Shown piece after piece: positions 1 through 12,600 of a DNA stretch of 64,000 nt; the stretch's first letter is position 1; the number at the start of each line of letters is the position of its first letter. Source of the stretch: Anaeramoeba flamelloides. Its lineage: Eukaryota > Metamonada > Anaeramoebidae. The notes beneath the pieces were generated by a model, which saw only the letters and a list, made by a program, of their open reading frames with translations, had not been told where the DNA came from and made no database searches. The stretch lies in NCBI GenBank assembly GCA_027625915.1, contig JANTQA010000012.1, positions 6,594,501 through 6,658,500 of the forward strand, in the 5' to 3' direction. The position numbers and the translations under genes are program-made.

Positions 1-3000
1 TTTCAAATTTTCGGGGTCAAATATAATTACGTACAGATGGTATAAAATATTAATTTCAAAGAAAATTGGTTATTATTCATCAATGTGTTACAAGGGCAAA
101 TTTAATTAATAAATACCGGTATACCAAGAACAAATAATCATTCAAGGTAAAACAAAAATATTTTTTGAAAATTATTTAAATATTGATTGGATTTGTACAT
201 TTTTTTTATATTTTTTTTATTTGATTCTGGACAAATTATTATTTTTTATGATTAAAAAATTTAGAATTAATTTGCTTCTATTTTTTCCAAAATTTAGTTT
301 TGTATTTTATCTTTTATTTTTAAAGAATATAGGTATTTAAGATATAAATCCCTTGTTACAAAAAAAGTTGTTTCTAAATATGTTAAAATGTATTAAAATA
401 TTTGAATTTTTTTTTTTTTTAAATTTGTTAATAAACTAATTATTTAAATAACTAATCAAATTTTTTGGATTTAAATGAATCAAATAATTAATGGATATAT
501 AAAAAAATAAATTATAAAATATCATTCTGAATTTATTCTAACTTCTATCGGGTATTCAAACATGTGAAAATATTTTGGAATCTAGAGATTCTTATGAAAA
601 ATAATTGTAAATTTCTAGTATATATTTAAAACGGTCTTATTCTTTATATAATCACAAATAAGATACATTATGTTTATTAATTAGTAGTGGCGAATATATA
701 AGTTTTAGAATGTTTAATAAAAATTAAAAATTTTTACTTGGACATTATGATAAACTATGGGAAGTGGTAAACTCCTTCTGTAAAGATAATTAAAAAAAAA
801 TAGATTTGAGATTTGTTAATCTCGAAATCTTAAACATTAAATGGTGAAAGAAACACGCCAAGAATCAGAAGAAAATGTGATATTTGTTTCTTAATGTTAT
901 TTAATTAAGATGAAAAATCACAATATGGATGATCAAAATTTAAAATTTTACTGAAAATAGATATAATTAATGAGAAAATTTGTTTACCATAAAAATCAAT
1001 AAAATATCTTGGAATTAATAAAAAAAAAGAAAAATCATTAAAAAATCCACGCAATGATTAAAATAAAAATAAAAAAAGATGAAGTCGTTTGTATTTGATA
1101 TTCATTGTATACAATATAGTGTGCGTAATTTAATTCTGTACTTGGTGTTTTAAAAAAAAGTTCTGGTTGTATTTAAAACTTGGATTTTATGTGGTGGCTG
1201 GTTTTATTTTTGTCCACTTTAATTCCTTCAAAAATTTGTGTATTGCAGCAATATAAAATAGAGAGGGTTTATTCTGCTTTAAGGGTGATACATTTTTTTA
1301 AATAAATTATCTTGACGTAATTACTTATTTCAGACTTTTAGTGTTGTTTTTGAATTTTTATTTCAAAAATGTTATTTTGGAATCTTTAAATAGAATTTTT
1401 GTTTTCTAATTGCTGATGAAATGGAAAACTTAACAGTATGTATTTATTTTTTAAAAGGTGGATAGTTTTGAGAAGAATATTGTCATTTTCAAAGTTATAA
1501 ATATATTTTTTTACTCCAAGATCATGGAAATATTTTTTTTCTTCTATTTAAATGAAACCCCAAAGATCTTTCTGTAACCAATGATCATTGATACTTTTAG
1601 AGAATTAATTTAGGTTCATTATTAAACTTTTTAAAATAAAATTTATTTTTCAAACAATTCTAAGGATTCTCCTATAAAATATTATAAAGGCAAAATTTAG
1701 CTGATTAACTTTGTTTCTCTATTTTGTAATATTCCATCATTTAGGATTATTATGTCTCCAAATAGGGGGTATAAAATAAAACAAGATAAATAAAGGTTAC
1801 ATAATTGTCATGGATGATTTTAAAGATATCTTTTAAGTAAAAAAAGAATATGAAAGATTTTTTTTTTCATTTCCCTTTTCAAAAAAAAAAGGAAAATTTT
1901 TGAAATCGTTTAAACACATTTCGAATAGCTACAATACAGTTTTTCAAATAATCTTAGGATATTTTTTTTTTTTTTTTTTTTTGGGTCAAACTGGAAGATT
2001 TGGTGGTTGTGGTGTTTGTTGAAGAGTTTGTTTAATTTTGGTTGAGTTGGTTCTTAAGTGGATAGTACGGTAAAAAAATCTTCTAGCAAATTTAATAGCT
2101 AATTTAAAAATATTTAACCCACTTTGGAAAACTTAAAAAATCGAGTAAAAAACTGGGTACTGCAATACCAAGATTACTTTTAATAATATCTTTAGAAATG
2201 GGTTGTTCTTTTTAAACAGTTTGATCCATTTTTTCTCATTTTTGAAAATGTTCAAAATCCAACATATTTCTCAATTTCAAAATCTTATATATATATTCTT
2301 TGAATATAAAAGAAAATTTATTGTTTATGAAGGAAGTGGGCATTATGCTTTAAAAATAAAAACATCTAAATTTTACAATCACTCAATATAAAAAATCAAC
2401 TTAATTTCAAAAAAATTACAATTATTCTTTTAAAACTTGAAAAAAATAGTTTTTTTTTTTCTTTCAAAGAACAGTCCAAATCAGTTTAATTTTTTTTTGA
2501 ACAAAAAAAAACCGAGAGGTGCAATCAAATCACCAAAGAAAAAATCCAACCAAAATACTTTTTCCATACCTAGAAAAATAACAAATAGCCAAAAGAAAAG
2601 GAATGTTTTTTAAATTTGATTATTTTTAATCAATAATTAATGATTCAATACTATTTTTTTAATAAGTTTTTAATAATTCAAAGAATAAACTTATCAATAA
2701 AATTTATTATTATTACTTAATATATTAAATTTTTTTAAACAAAGAAATTCAATGCAAATTACTAATTCTAATAATAAAAAAAAAAAAATAGTTATGATCA
2801 ATAAACTGGTTTTAATAATAAAAATTCGTTATTTATACTCGTAGAATTTGAAAAATAATATTTACTCGTTTTTTAAAATTCAATAAATTTATTAAAAATT
2901 TGTGTATAAAAATAATTATTCAATTTTTTTAGATCTTCAAGGATTCAATATTTGATTGATTTTTCTTGTATTTTAAAATAAGATCAAAGTATTAAAGTCA

Positions 3001-3846
3001 TTAGTTTCCTAAAAACACTCTAAAATTACTCAAAGAGAGATTTCCTCAAATATAAAAACTTTTTAACAAATTTTTCTTTTTTTTTAATCCTAAAATCCAA
3101 AACAAAAGGATCTAATCTTTTTTACTGAAAATTTAATTGGAAAAATGAACTCTTCTAAAAATAATAATTCATTTCTCTAAAATTGATAAATGGGTTTTTT
3201 TATCCAGTACAATGATATCCTTGTTTAAATAATTACTCTATTACCTTTTGGGGGAAAAAAACAAATAAGAGTTACTATTCCCTTAAATGATCTTTGTGAT
3301 TATCAAGTTGACAAAAAACGAATTGACAATACATTCTCTTTCTAATTACTATTTGGTTTTAAAAGTTCAAGTTTAACAAAACATGTTATTTTTCAAGAAC
3401 AGGAAAATAAAATTTTATCAACAACAAAAAAAAATGAAGACTTTTAAAAACAAAAAACAATTGTTTTTTGCAAATAACAATCCAAAAAATTTTCAGAAAC
3501 AAAATAAACAAAACCAATTTGAGTTGTTTAATCACCTTCACCTTTTGAAAAAATAGTCAAAAAAATTAACATTTTCAATAAAGATTTGTTTTTCAAAACA
3601 TCAAATACTCAACTCACTCTTTCAAAGAAGTGATTAGGTTGAAGAGCTACTTGAAATCAATTGTTTATAAAGGATTTCTAATTAAAAATATAAAAGTTAC
3701 GTTAAATTACTAAAAAAAAAATTGATTCAATTCACAACCAATATTTTCCCTGTTTTCTGTCTTTAAAGAAACCTCATTTTTGAAAGGAAACATCTTGATT
3801 TATTAATTCTTTTGTTTATTTTTTTTACTTTTTTGTTCTCCAAAGA
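1..3846. other. Gene-free AT-rich spacer
   Basis: No supportable coding region is seen on either strand. The stretch is dominated by A/T homopolymer runs. The only open frames are short (62 codons at 2203) and have the same composition as the spacer. A slightly less AT-rich patch near 1990-2070 (GGT/TGG-rich) has no open frame. The last few hundred bases are the likely promoter and 5' leader of the Myb-like gene; no distinct promoter motif can be named. Confidence 0.7.
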
Positions 3847-5940
3847 ATGATCACTGAAAAACAGACTTTACAAACTTGTTCACTGAAATCGAATTATCAT
3901 ACTGCAAATGTACAACAAAAGTATCCGATCATTTTAGAATCGGTGGAAGTGAAGGACACACCTAACTCCTTTTTCCCTTCCAAGCTGGATCAACTTGCAC
4001 AAAAAAAATTGGATTTCCTATCCGTTTTGGATCCAAAACCAAACTTATCTTCGACATTCTCTAATAGAAACACGAGTATAAACCCAAACATCGGTACAAA
4101 TAAAAACACAAACACAGACACTAACACTAACATTACCACTTACCCAGACATCGAAAAAATAACAAACACAAATCTTCTGGTGGGTTCAAAAATAAATCCA
4201 AAGTCGAACAAAACTCAAACACCTAACCGTTATTCTTTGCGTTCTCGAAAACCAGCAACAAACCCCAATTATCCACTTTACTCCGTGTTTGGGTTTTCGA
4301 CACCAATGCTCAAAACACAAACAAGATCGGATGGAAAAGCAAGGCAAGTGCAAAAAAAAGTCTTCAATGAAAATTCGATGATTAAAAGGGCAAAACAAAA
4401 ATCATTAAAAAACTTCATAACAAAGGGGCTAGAAGAATCGAAACAGGGAAACGTCAACATAGACAACCACGGGGAAGAAAAGCCCAAGGGTTATAACACT
4501 TGGTACCGAGAAAAGAAATTGGCCTGGGACAGTTATAAAACAAACCCAAACAGATATTATTATCGGTTTAATGAACGAGGGGAACCCAATAAGTCTGGCC
4601 GATGGACTTCCAAAGAAAACTTAGTTTTCATTAAAAGATGTGAAGAATATGGAGTTAATCGCGAGTGGGGGCTTTTTTCCAGAAGTATCCCGGGAAGAGT
4701 AGGCTATGTCTGTGCTAATCATTTCCGATCGCTATTAAGGAATGATCCACAGTTTCGAGAGAAATTCGGCAAGGATTACCGATATGAAAACGGGAAACTA
4801 ATTTACAAATTAAGAACAATAAAAAACCCAAGTAACGAAATATTACAAGAAAAAGAGAAAGAGAAAGAGAAAGAAAAAGTAAAAGAGAAAGGGGAATTGA
4901 GTGTGAAAGAAATTGAAAAATTAAAAGAGCTCAAAAGGAAAATGCAAAGGAAAAGGAAAAAGAAAAACAAAAAAACAAGGAAGAGAGATCAGAAGATTTC
5001 TGAAGAAAAATATTCCTTCAGGACCAGACACAGATTTAAAGAACGAGAAAAGGAAAGAGTGGAATTGGAAACGGATCCAATACCAATGACAAAAAGAGCC
5101 GCCAAAGGCATCAACAGCAAAAGTGCAATTCAAGTAAGGGAGAACAAAAACACCAAGATCGAAGAAACCGCCGGCAAACAATTAGAAATTTCGAAACAAA
5201 CCCAACAAGAAATCACAGAAAATTCAAATATATTCTCAAAAAATGGGAGGATCTATCTCCATAAAAAAAAAAAAAAAAAATATAACAAAAAGAAGCCCAA
5301 CAAGAACAGGAAGAGCAGTAGAAAAAAGAAAAATAACCAGAACAAGAAAAAGAACAAGAAAAAGAAAAAAAAAAATAAAAAAAATAATCGAATTAAACCT
5401 AGAACCATTAAAAGAAGGAGAGTTAACAATAAAAGAAAAAAGCACACTTTTATTGTGTCAGACGAAGACGATTTTCTCCTTGAGTCCACAACAAACAGCC
5501 AAGAAATGGATCTAAGTCTTTTGATGGGCACACCTTTAAAAAACCCCTTTGAAAACCCAAAATACAATCACAATTCCAGATATCTATCAAGCACCACGAG
5601 CTCCGAAACAGAAGACGAGAGTGATACGTATGAGAGTGACGGGGACGATGATAAATGGGACGAGAGGATTTATCTTTCATCCTCCTCTACCGAAGAAGAT
5701 GATAAAATACAAAAAATAACCCACGATGATCAATCAGAAAATTCAGAATTTGAGGGATTTATGCCAAATAAAAAAGTCATTCTTGAAATTGAAGAAACTG
5801 ATGATGAGGACAATTCATTTTCAGACGAAGATACCGATGATCCAGATCAAGAATTAATAAACGAAATAATGAAAATTAATGGATTGGATTTTTCTTTGAA
5901 TAAATCATTGAAAATTCCTCAACAGAACACCCGGAAATGA
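3847..5940 (+). CDS. Myb/SANT-like DNA-binding protein, Lys-rich with acidic tail
   Basis: Single-exon gene for 697 residues, probably a nuclear DNA- or chromatin-binding protein. Residues about 219-325 form the recognisable domain: a lead-in rich in W and Y (NPNRYYYRFNERGEPNKSG), then GRWTSKENLVF, EWGLFSRSIPGRVGY and CANHFRSLL, ending in YRYENGKLIYK. The spaced Trp/Phe residues and the WGxFSxxIPGRVGYxC signature match a Myb/SANT-like family present in amoebae, fungi and plants. The N-terminal 215 residues are Asn/Thr-rich and contain a short NRYSLRSRKP basic patch. Residues about 336-560 are Lys/Glu then almost pure Lys/Arg/Asn (possible nuclear localisation), and 580-680 are strongly acidic (Asp/Glu/Ser). 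The start at 3847 is the first ATG of the open frame and follows an AT-rich leader. Coding GC is clearly above the flanks. A long A run at 5262-5280 encodes part of the Lys tract; the frame stays open across it. The specific target is unknown. Confidence 0.85.
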   Translation: MITEKQTLQTCSLKSNYHTANVQQKYPIILESVEVKDTPNSFFPSKLDQLAQKKLDFLSVLDPKPNLSSTFSNRNTSINPNIGTNKNTNTDTNTNITTYPDIEKITNTNLLVGSKINPKSNKTQTPNRYSLRSRKPATNPNYPLYSVFGFSTPMLKTQTRSDGKARQVQKKVFNENSMIKRAKQKSLKNFITKGLEESKQGNVNIDNHGEEKPKGYNTWYREKKLAWDSYKTNPNRYYYRFNERGEPNKSGRWTSKENLVFIKRCEEYGVNREWGLFSRSIPGRVGYVCANHFRSLLRNDPQFREKFGKDYRYENGKLIYKLRTIKNPSNEILQEKEKEKEKEKVKEKGELSVKEIEKLKELKRKMQRKRKKKNKKTRKRDQKISEEKYSFRTRHRFKEREKERVELETDPIPMTKRAAKGINSKSAIQVRENKNTKIEETAGKQLEISKQTQQEITENSNIFSKNGRIYLHKKKKKKYNKKKPNKNRKSSRKKKNNQNKKKNKKKKKKNKKNNRIKPRTIKRRRVNNKRKKHTFIVSDEDDFLLESTTNSQEMDLSLLMGTPLKNPFENPKYNHNSRYLSSTTSSETEDESDTYESDGDDDKWDERIYLSSSSTEEDDKIQKITHDDQSENSEFEGFMPNKKVILEIEETDDEDNSFSDEDTDDPDQELINEIMKINGLDFSLNKSLKIPQQNTRK

Positions 5941-6196
5941 TTAATATTGGCATGTTATTAAAATTTATAGTATTTTCATGTTGAATATTTTATATTTTTA
6001 AGTTAAAATGTCTACCATTAATTAACCTGTTAATTTTTTTTATTATTCCTTTAGTTTATCTATTAAATTTAATTATTTACCAATAAAGAAAAATAATTTA
6101 TTTAACATTTTTCAGATACAATTATATACATTTACACACAAACCCCATTCCAAAAATTGTGACCCACTTGAAATTGAAGACATTTGTGATTTAAAT

Positions 6197-6418
6197 AAGC
6201 TAAATTTCAAAAATAGGGCAGATTTTTCATAAGAAAAAATTTTGTTTAATTGTTTTTTTTAATAATAATCTATTTGACTAAAGTGACTCCAGATAATAAC
6301 TAAAATATATTAATTATACAAATATATTATAATCATTTTATTTTTTGAAAGACAAATGAAAAAAAAAAAAAAAATAATAAAAAAGTTTGTACCTAATTTT
6401 GAAATTTGGTTTTGGCTA
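6197..6418 (+). repeat. Repeat R3 copy 1, MITE-like
   Basis: About 220 bp closely matching 26457-26690. Both copies share AATTTCAAAAATAGGGCA near the left end, an internal TTTTGAAAGACAAATGAAAA block and a right end CCTAATTTTGAAATTTGG. The left and right ends are imperfect inverted repeats of about 20 bp, which suggests a small non-autonomous DNA element. A target duplication could not be fixed with confidence. Confidence 0.6.
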
Positions 6419-8169
6419 AAATCCCAGTTCGGTTATCTTTTTTTTTCAATTCTGAAATATATGTCCTTAATAAAATTAAGCACTATTTTTTTCTGATTAA
6501 TATTTTTCGAAATCTAGCTTTATACTTAATTCAATTAACTACTGGGATAAATTTTTTTAGAATAAAAACACTCTCAACTTTTGAATATCGAAAATATTTT
6601 TTGAAATTAATGTGAATTTTTTTATTTTTTTTTGAAAAAATTGGGGTTGAGAAAAGTTTGAAATCAAAGAATTAGTTAATATATTAAATTAGAATGCTTT
6701 TTCCAGAGAGTTTATCTTTTGAGTTGAACTTTTTTTTTGGATTTTACCATTTAAAACTAAAAAAAACATTTGATGACCAAATTAGTACCTTTTGTGAAAA
6801 GAAAATTCCCCATAATTTAGAATTTGTTTTAGTAAATGAGTTAAAACAAGATACTGAATCTAAAAATATACATAATTTCAAGTATGAATTCAATGATTTT
6901 GGTAAAAAATGTTTTCAAGAATAAGTTAAATTGAAACTTTATTTATTTTTATTTTTTCATTTAGTTTTTTTAATTGTATTAATGGAAAGTATTTGATCAG
7001 TTTTTCATTTTTAGTGTTTTTTTGGTTCGTAGGGACACATTTTCATTTATGATTCCTAGTTTACCTAAAATATATAAAGTATTAAAATAAAAAAGTAACA
7101 AATAAATGAATAGAGGGCCACAAATTACCATCTCATTCTTTGAAAAAAACCCCCTTTTGTAAAAAAAAAATCAATCAAAAGTAAGTAAAATTTTTTATTA
7201 CCTTTTCAAAAAACAATATAAATTAAACAAAAATATTTTTTTCAAAGTATTTTAAAACCACTGATTATTTAATCTTTTTAATAATTTCCATTTTTATAAA
7301 AAACATATCAAAAAAATGATATTTAGAAAATAATAATAAATAAAAAACAATCCCAAAAAAAGTGAGTCACAATTTTTGAAAATAGTATTATATTTTTTTT
7401 TCTTACCAGACAATTTCAATGAAAAAAGATTAATAACAAGTTTTTTGAGATAAACAATATAAATATTTTTAAATACATTCGATGGTTTCAATTTTGTTAA
7501 TGTTTATTAACATTTTTTCAAGATATTTTTTAAAATTTTCAGCTAATTTGATTAATAAAAAAATTTCAATATCACATTTGGAATTAAATGAAGAGATAGA
7601 TCAATAGAGAAATTTTGAAAAAAAAAGAAAAATTTATTCTGTCACATCAAAAAAATCTTTTAAAGAAATTGTGTTTTTAAGTGTACATACTTGATTGTTT
7701 GAATATATGATTTAATTTTAATTTGTTAGAAAATATTAATTTTATAAAACCCAGGATTTTTGTGTTATATGAAAGAATTAAAGAATACATAATGATTTCA
7801 GATAATAAAAAAAAAACATTTATTCTTGAATTTTGCAGTACGGTCAAATATTTTGAGGGTATTTGTCCTGAAAAAAAAAAAAATAAAACTGAAAATGAAG
7901 AAAAAAAAACCCTTTAAAACATATTGAACATGTAAAAGTATAATTTGACAATATCTTAATTACCCCCCCTTTGTAACATTTAAAGAAGTTCATACCCACC
8001 CTTCATTGAAATTATGAGATCATTGATTCAAATGGTATTTTTTATCAAGTAAAACCAAAAATTGGGAATGTGGAATCAAATATCAAAAATTAATCACTCT
8101 ATTTGTGAAAAGAATTAAAAAAACCAGAGTTAAATCTCTCAATTTTCAATCTTTGAACATATTTCTTAA

Positions 8170-9030
8170 TTAAATTTTTGATTTTTTTATATTGCACTTT
8201 GAAATGTGAAATATGTTATGATTACTATTTGAAATTAATTAAGAAGTTAACTAATAAAATAATTACCAGAAGATGTACATTTTCAACAAATATTTTCATA
8301 ATAAATAGCAAATATGAAAGATCCACTTTTACTAATAAACTTGTTGACATCAAGAATGAAAAAAAAAAAAACCAACAAAAGGTTATTTTAGACAATTCTT
8401 TTCCTTTATCTTCTAAACCCAGACGAATAAATAAGATATAATCATGGATTTCTCACACCATTACTATTTATAATTATTGGATAGAATTCTTTTTTATAAA
8501 TTTGTTTTCAAAATTCTTTTTTTCAAAAAATTTATCAATAATAAGAATAAACAACGAATAATGTTTCAAAGATCTATGAAAAATGATTGAATTATAGAAA
8601 TCAAAGACAACAAGAAAAAGTTCAGCCCAAGAAATAAGAAAATTTAATAAAAAAAGTTAAAGCAGAATTCAGAATCATTTTTGATTAAATTTTAAGGATT
8701 AATTAATAATTCTCTAATTAAACAACTTCATAAAATAAATCTTTATATTCATCAACAAGAAACTAAAAAAATATTCTATTTTTCTGAACCAAAATCTAAT
8801 TAGATAAATTAAATGAAAATTGGAATTAAAAATTCATTTTGGAAATTCTTTAGAAATAACAAGTAATTTGTTATTTCAAAAATTTGTTTCAACAAAAATA
8901 TTTCCATGAAGATTTTTAAAAATAAAACCAAATTAAGAATAAGTAATTGTATAAAAAATTAAAGATAATATCAAGTAATACATGTTTTTATTTATTTTTT
9001 TCCGAACATTTTTTTATATTTTTTTTAGTT
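8170..9030 (+). repeat. Repeat R4 copy 1 (degenerate)
   Basis: Degenerate similarity to 44090-44350 and to 62400-64000. Shared stretches include GGAAATTCTTTAGAAATA at 8840 and 63818, followed by AAGTAATTT and a TATTTCCATGAAGA block (also at 63884), then AAAATAAAACCAAATTAA. The left half resembles 62500-62770 (CATTACTATTTAT.ATTATT and CAAATTTG.TTTCAAAATTC words). Class unknown; it is old, with many substitutions and indels. Confidence 0.5.
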
Positions 9031-9638
9031 TAAATATGTTATTAATACACACAGAAATAGTATTGTAATATCTGAACCTTACCTATTTTATTTAAACATT
9101 GATGTCTACCAGTTAAAGAAATGAAATTAATGATTCAATTTTGAATAAATCAAGGCATCGATAATTGTTAAAACCCACTGATCTACCACCCAAAAATAGA
9201 AAAACTGAATTATTATTATGAATCAATAAATGATCAACAATCATTTTGAACATTTAAATAGTTTGATGAGAATTGAGTTTAATAAAAAGATTTTAAAAAG
9301 AAATTTTCCTTTTTTTTTAGGAAATAGCAGAAAATATATGAAAGTTGAATTCAGATCGTCAACCATCTTAATTCCTTTAAGATTACTCCAGGCCTTTGAT
9401 TATTTTTTAATACCAAATAATTTTTTTTTTTTATTATTTTAAATTAATGGAAATGGAAATGGAAATTCAAATGAAAATAAAAATGAAAAAGTGTTTATTA
9501 ATTAGTTCAAGAATAAACAACGCAATGAATTAAATTGTCTTTTTTTATTCTTTTTTTTAAATTCGCTTTGGAGTTTAAAAAATTTTTAAATGGGACAATA
9601 TTTCGAATCATGGGTGAAAATTAATCGTAGAAAACCAA

Positions 9639-12600
9639 TTAATCCAATTCATTAACTAACAAGGAAACTTGTTCGTCGGTATAGAATTGGAATTTCCCAT
9701 CTTTAACAGCTGCAATTTCAACATTTTTTTCTGACAATTGTTCTTCCATAACTTGCTTTAATGTTTGAAGAGCAAGTGTTTCTGCTTCTTTGAATGACAT
9801 GTCTTTATCGTATTTTTCTTGTAAGCTGCTTTGTGCGCCCTCAGACCCAGCACCAATTGCCTTTGCAAGATATTCTGTATATGTTCCGGATGGATCTGTG
9901 TGGAACATTGTTGGGACACCTTCCGAATCAACACCAGCAATCAACAAAGAAACCCCAAATGGCCTTGACATTGTTGATTTGCCTCGGTCTTCTCCAAACC
10001 TGAGAGCGAGATCACAAACAGATTGTGTTACAGATTCGGTTCCAATCTTCTCTCCATATGTAAATCGATGGTTTTGGCATTCAACCCTTGCATGTTCAAC
10101 CAATGTCCTTGAATCGGCTGTCAATCCAGACATCGCACAACCAATGTGTTCGTCAATCTTAACAATCTTTTCAATCGATGATGATTCAAGTAAAGATGAT
10201 GATAATCTTTTTTCAACAACAAGAACAACACCTTCATTAGTTCTTATACCAATTGCCGTAGACCCCAACTATTTTGATTTATTATTTGTATCAAGATTGA
10301 TTTGATTTTTTTTGAAAAGAAAAAAGAAAATAAAATTATTTTTGATTATTGTAAAATTCTCATTTTCATATTATATTATTTTTCATTTTTTTTCTTCGTT
10401 TAGAAAAGTTTTATTTCTTTTTAAAATGTTTGTCTCGTTTTAAAATTTTTATTTATTTCTAAATTTTTTTTTAAAATTGAAATTATACAAATTGTCATAT
10501 ATTTATTTGAAAAGGGAAGAAAAAAAAATAAAGGGAGTAGTATTTTTCAAAAAATAAAATGAAATCTTGTCAAGATCTTGAAAATTTTTTTTTTATTTTG
10601 TAATTTGTGTTTTGTCTTATGAAATGGATGAGTTAACCTCCAATTAAAAAATTTAATAATTTGAGTCTCTTTTTTGAAATCCAAAATTCACATGTTTCCA
10701 AGATAAAACCAAAAAAAGAAACCTATTATTTTTATTAAGAATTAAGTTAACTCTTGAAAATAGTAAAACATTATTTTTTGTTTTATGTTGGAAAGTCTTG
10801 ATTTTGAAAGAAAATTGTTTATTTGGTTATTATTTTTAATTGATTAATCTTTAAATTTAAATCCCAACCAATAAAAATAATTAAGGTATAGGTGATTAAA
10901 TAAATGAAAAGTTGATTGAAGACTAACAAAAGTTTATCAATTAAATTAAGATCTATTAAGCTAAAATTTTTTATTTTTAAAAGTTTTTAAAAAAAGTCGT
11001 TTTCAGGTTTCAAAAAATGAAAATACAAAAATTATGCAAAAATATTTTCAATTTTGAAAAATTACTTGAATAAAGTGTTTGGTCTTATTCACAAGAATCA
11101 TTACCGCTGTGTAAAAAAAGTGAAACAGGGAAAAAAAGTGAAACACGGGTTTTCATTGGGAACATTAATAGAACCCGAAAATGAAAAGTAAAATCAATAA
11201 AAAGAAGAAACAAATTAACTTTAAATAAGAATCCATTAGATTATTTTCAATCAATCCAACAAATACAATTTAATTCTACTTTATTATCTACATTGTTTGT
11301 ATGTTTGTTTTTGGAGATCTCAAAAATAGTCAATTTTTTGAACAAATTTTTAATAATTGAGCAACCAAAGAAAAACTCATACCAAAAGATCGTATTAAAA
11401 CAACTGTTATTGTGCTGAATACTTTATTTTGTCTTTATTTATTTCTTTATTCTTTTATTAATAGATCTTACTTTTCATTTTCAGTAATTTTCCCAATGAA
11501 AAACCGTGTTTCACGGCAGCTTTTTCAAAATGCGAATAAAAGCGAAGCGAAAATCTGCGAATAGGGCAATTATTTTTTTTGTGATTGATTGGTGACCATC
11601 TAAGATTGAAAATACGTGTTTATATCATCAAATAAATACATTATATACTCTTAATTATTACAAAGCTGATCGATGATGAAAAAAAACCATACCCTTTTTA
11701 GGCCTTTTTAGGCATTTTTTGCTATTTTTTTGTTAAAAATAAATTGCGAAAATATGCGATATGTGTTAACATGCTGTTAACCTGTTTGGGATGTTAACAT
11801 TATGTAAACATTATACATTATATGTTGACATTATATGTTGACATAATGAAAAATGATCAACTTTCATTTTTTGTTTGTTGAAATACTGTTGACATGATGT
11901 AAATGTTAACAATATGTCAACCTTTTAAGATGTACATGTTAACAGTATGTAAACATTTTACGATGAAAGTTAACACTTCAAAAATATTGCTACTATCAAC
12001 TCTAACCAAACCAAACCTACCCTACCCTACCCTACATACCCACCCATATCTATACCATGCATATATTAACCCACCAACCTAACCTACTTTACCTAACACA
12101 CCTACCCTACCCTAACATACCCTAACATGCCCTAACATAATTCTGCGACATTTTGTTTGAATGTGTTGACATAAAAAATGTCAAAATTTTCATTTTAACA
12201 TGTTAACATGGTCAATGTCAACATTAAATTTCAAAAAATGTTAACATTGAAAAAATGTCAACATTATTAATCTGAAAATGTTGACATGTTTTCAATGTCA
12301 ACACCAAAAAAAATGAAATGTTAACATAAACAATTTCAACACTTCGCAAAATTTTCGCAGAATGTCAACACAAATGTCAACACAAATGTCAACATAATGT
12401 AAACAGTTCGCTTTTTTTCGCAAAATTAAAAAGATTTTTCGCAAATAAGCGCATTTTTTTTTTTTGGATTTTTGGGCAAAAATGACCAAAAACGGGTAAT
12501 GTTTTTTTTCATCATCGATCAGCTTTGTAATAATTAAAAGTATATAATGTCGTTAGGTGATGATATAAACATGTATTTTCAATCTTAGATGGTCACCACT

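Larger units (their letters stand above)
5941..9638. other. Spacer between convergent genes, with two repeat copies
   Basis: Spacer between the convergent Myb-like and proteasome genes. It holds repeat R3 (6197-6418) and repeat R4 (about 8170-9030), described separately. Open frames at 6694-6924, 7723-7917 and 8178-8441 are 60-90 codons, very AT-rich and lack any recognisable motif; the last lies inside R4 and may be decayed element coding. No host gene is supported. Confidence 0.6.

Noticed and set aside
5236-5567. Several alternative frames over the Lys-rich part of the Myb-like gene
   Set aside because: Low-complexity purine-rich coding sequence is open in several frames; only the 697-codon frame contains the Myb/SANT domain and a consistent start and stop.
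9790-10305. 171-codon plus-strand frame over the proteasome exon
   Set aside because: Antisense shadow of a clearly conserved PSMA5 exon.
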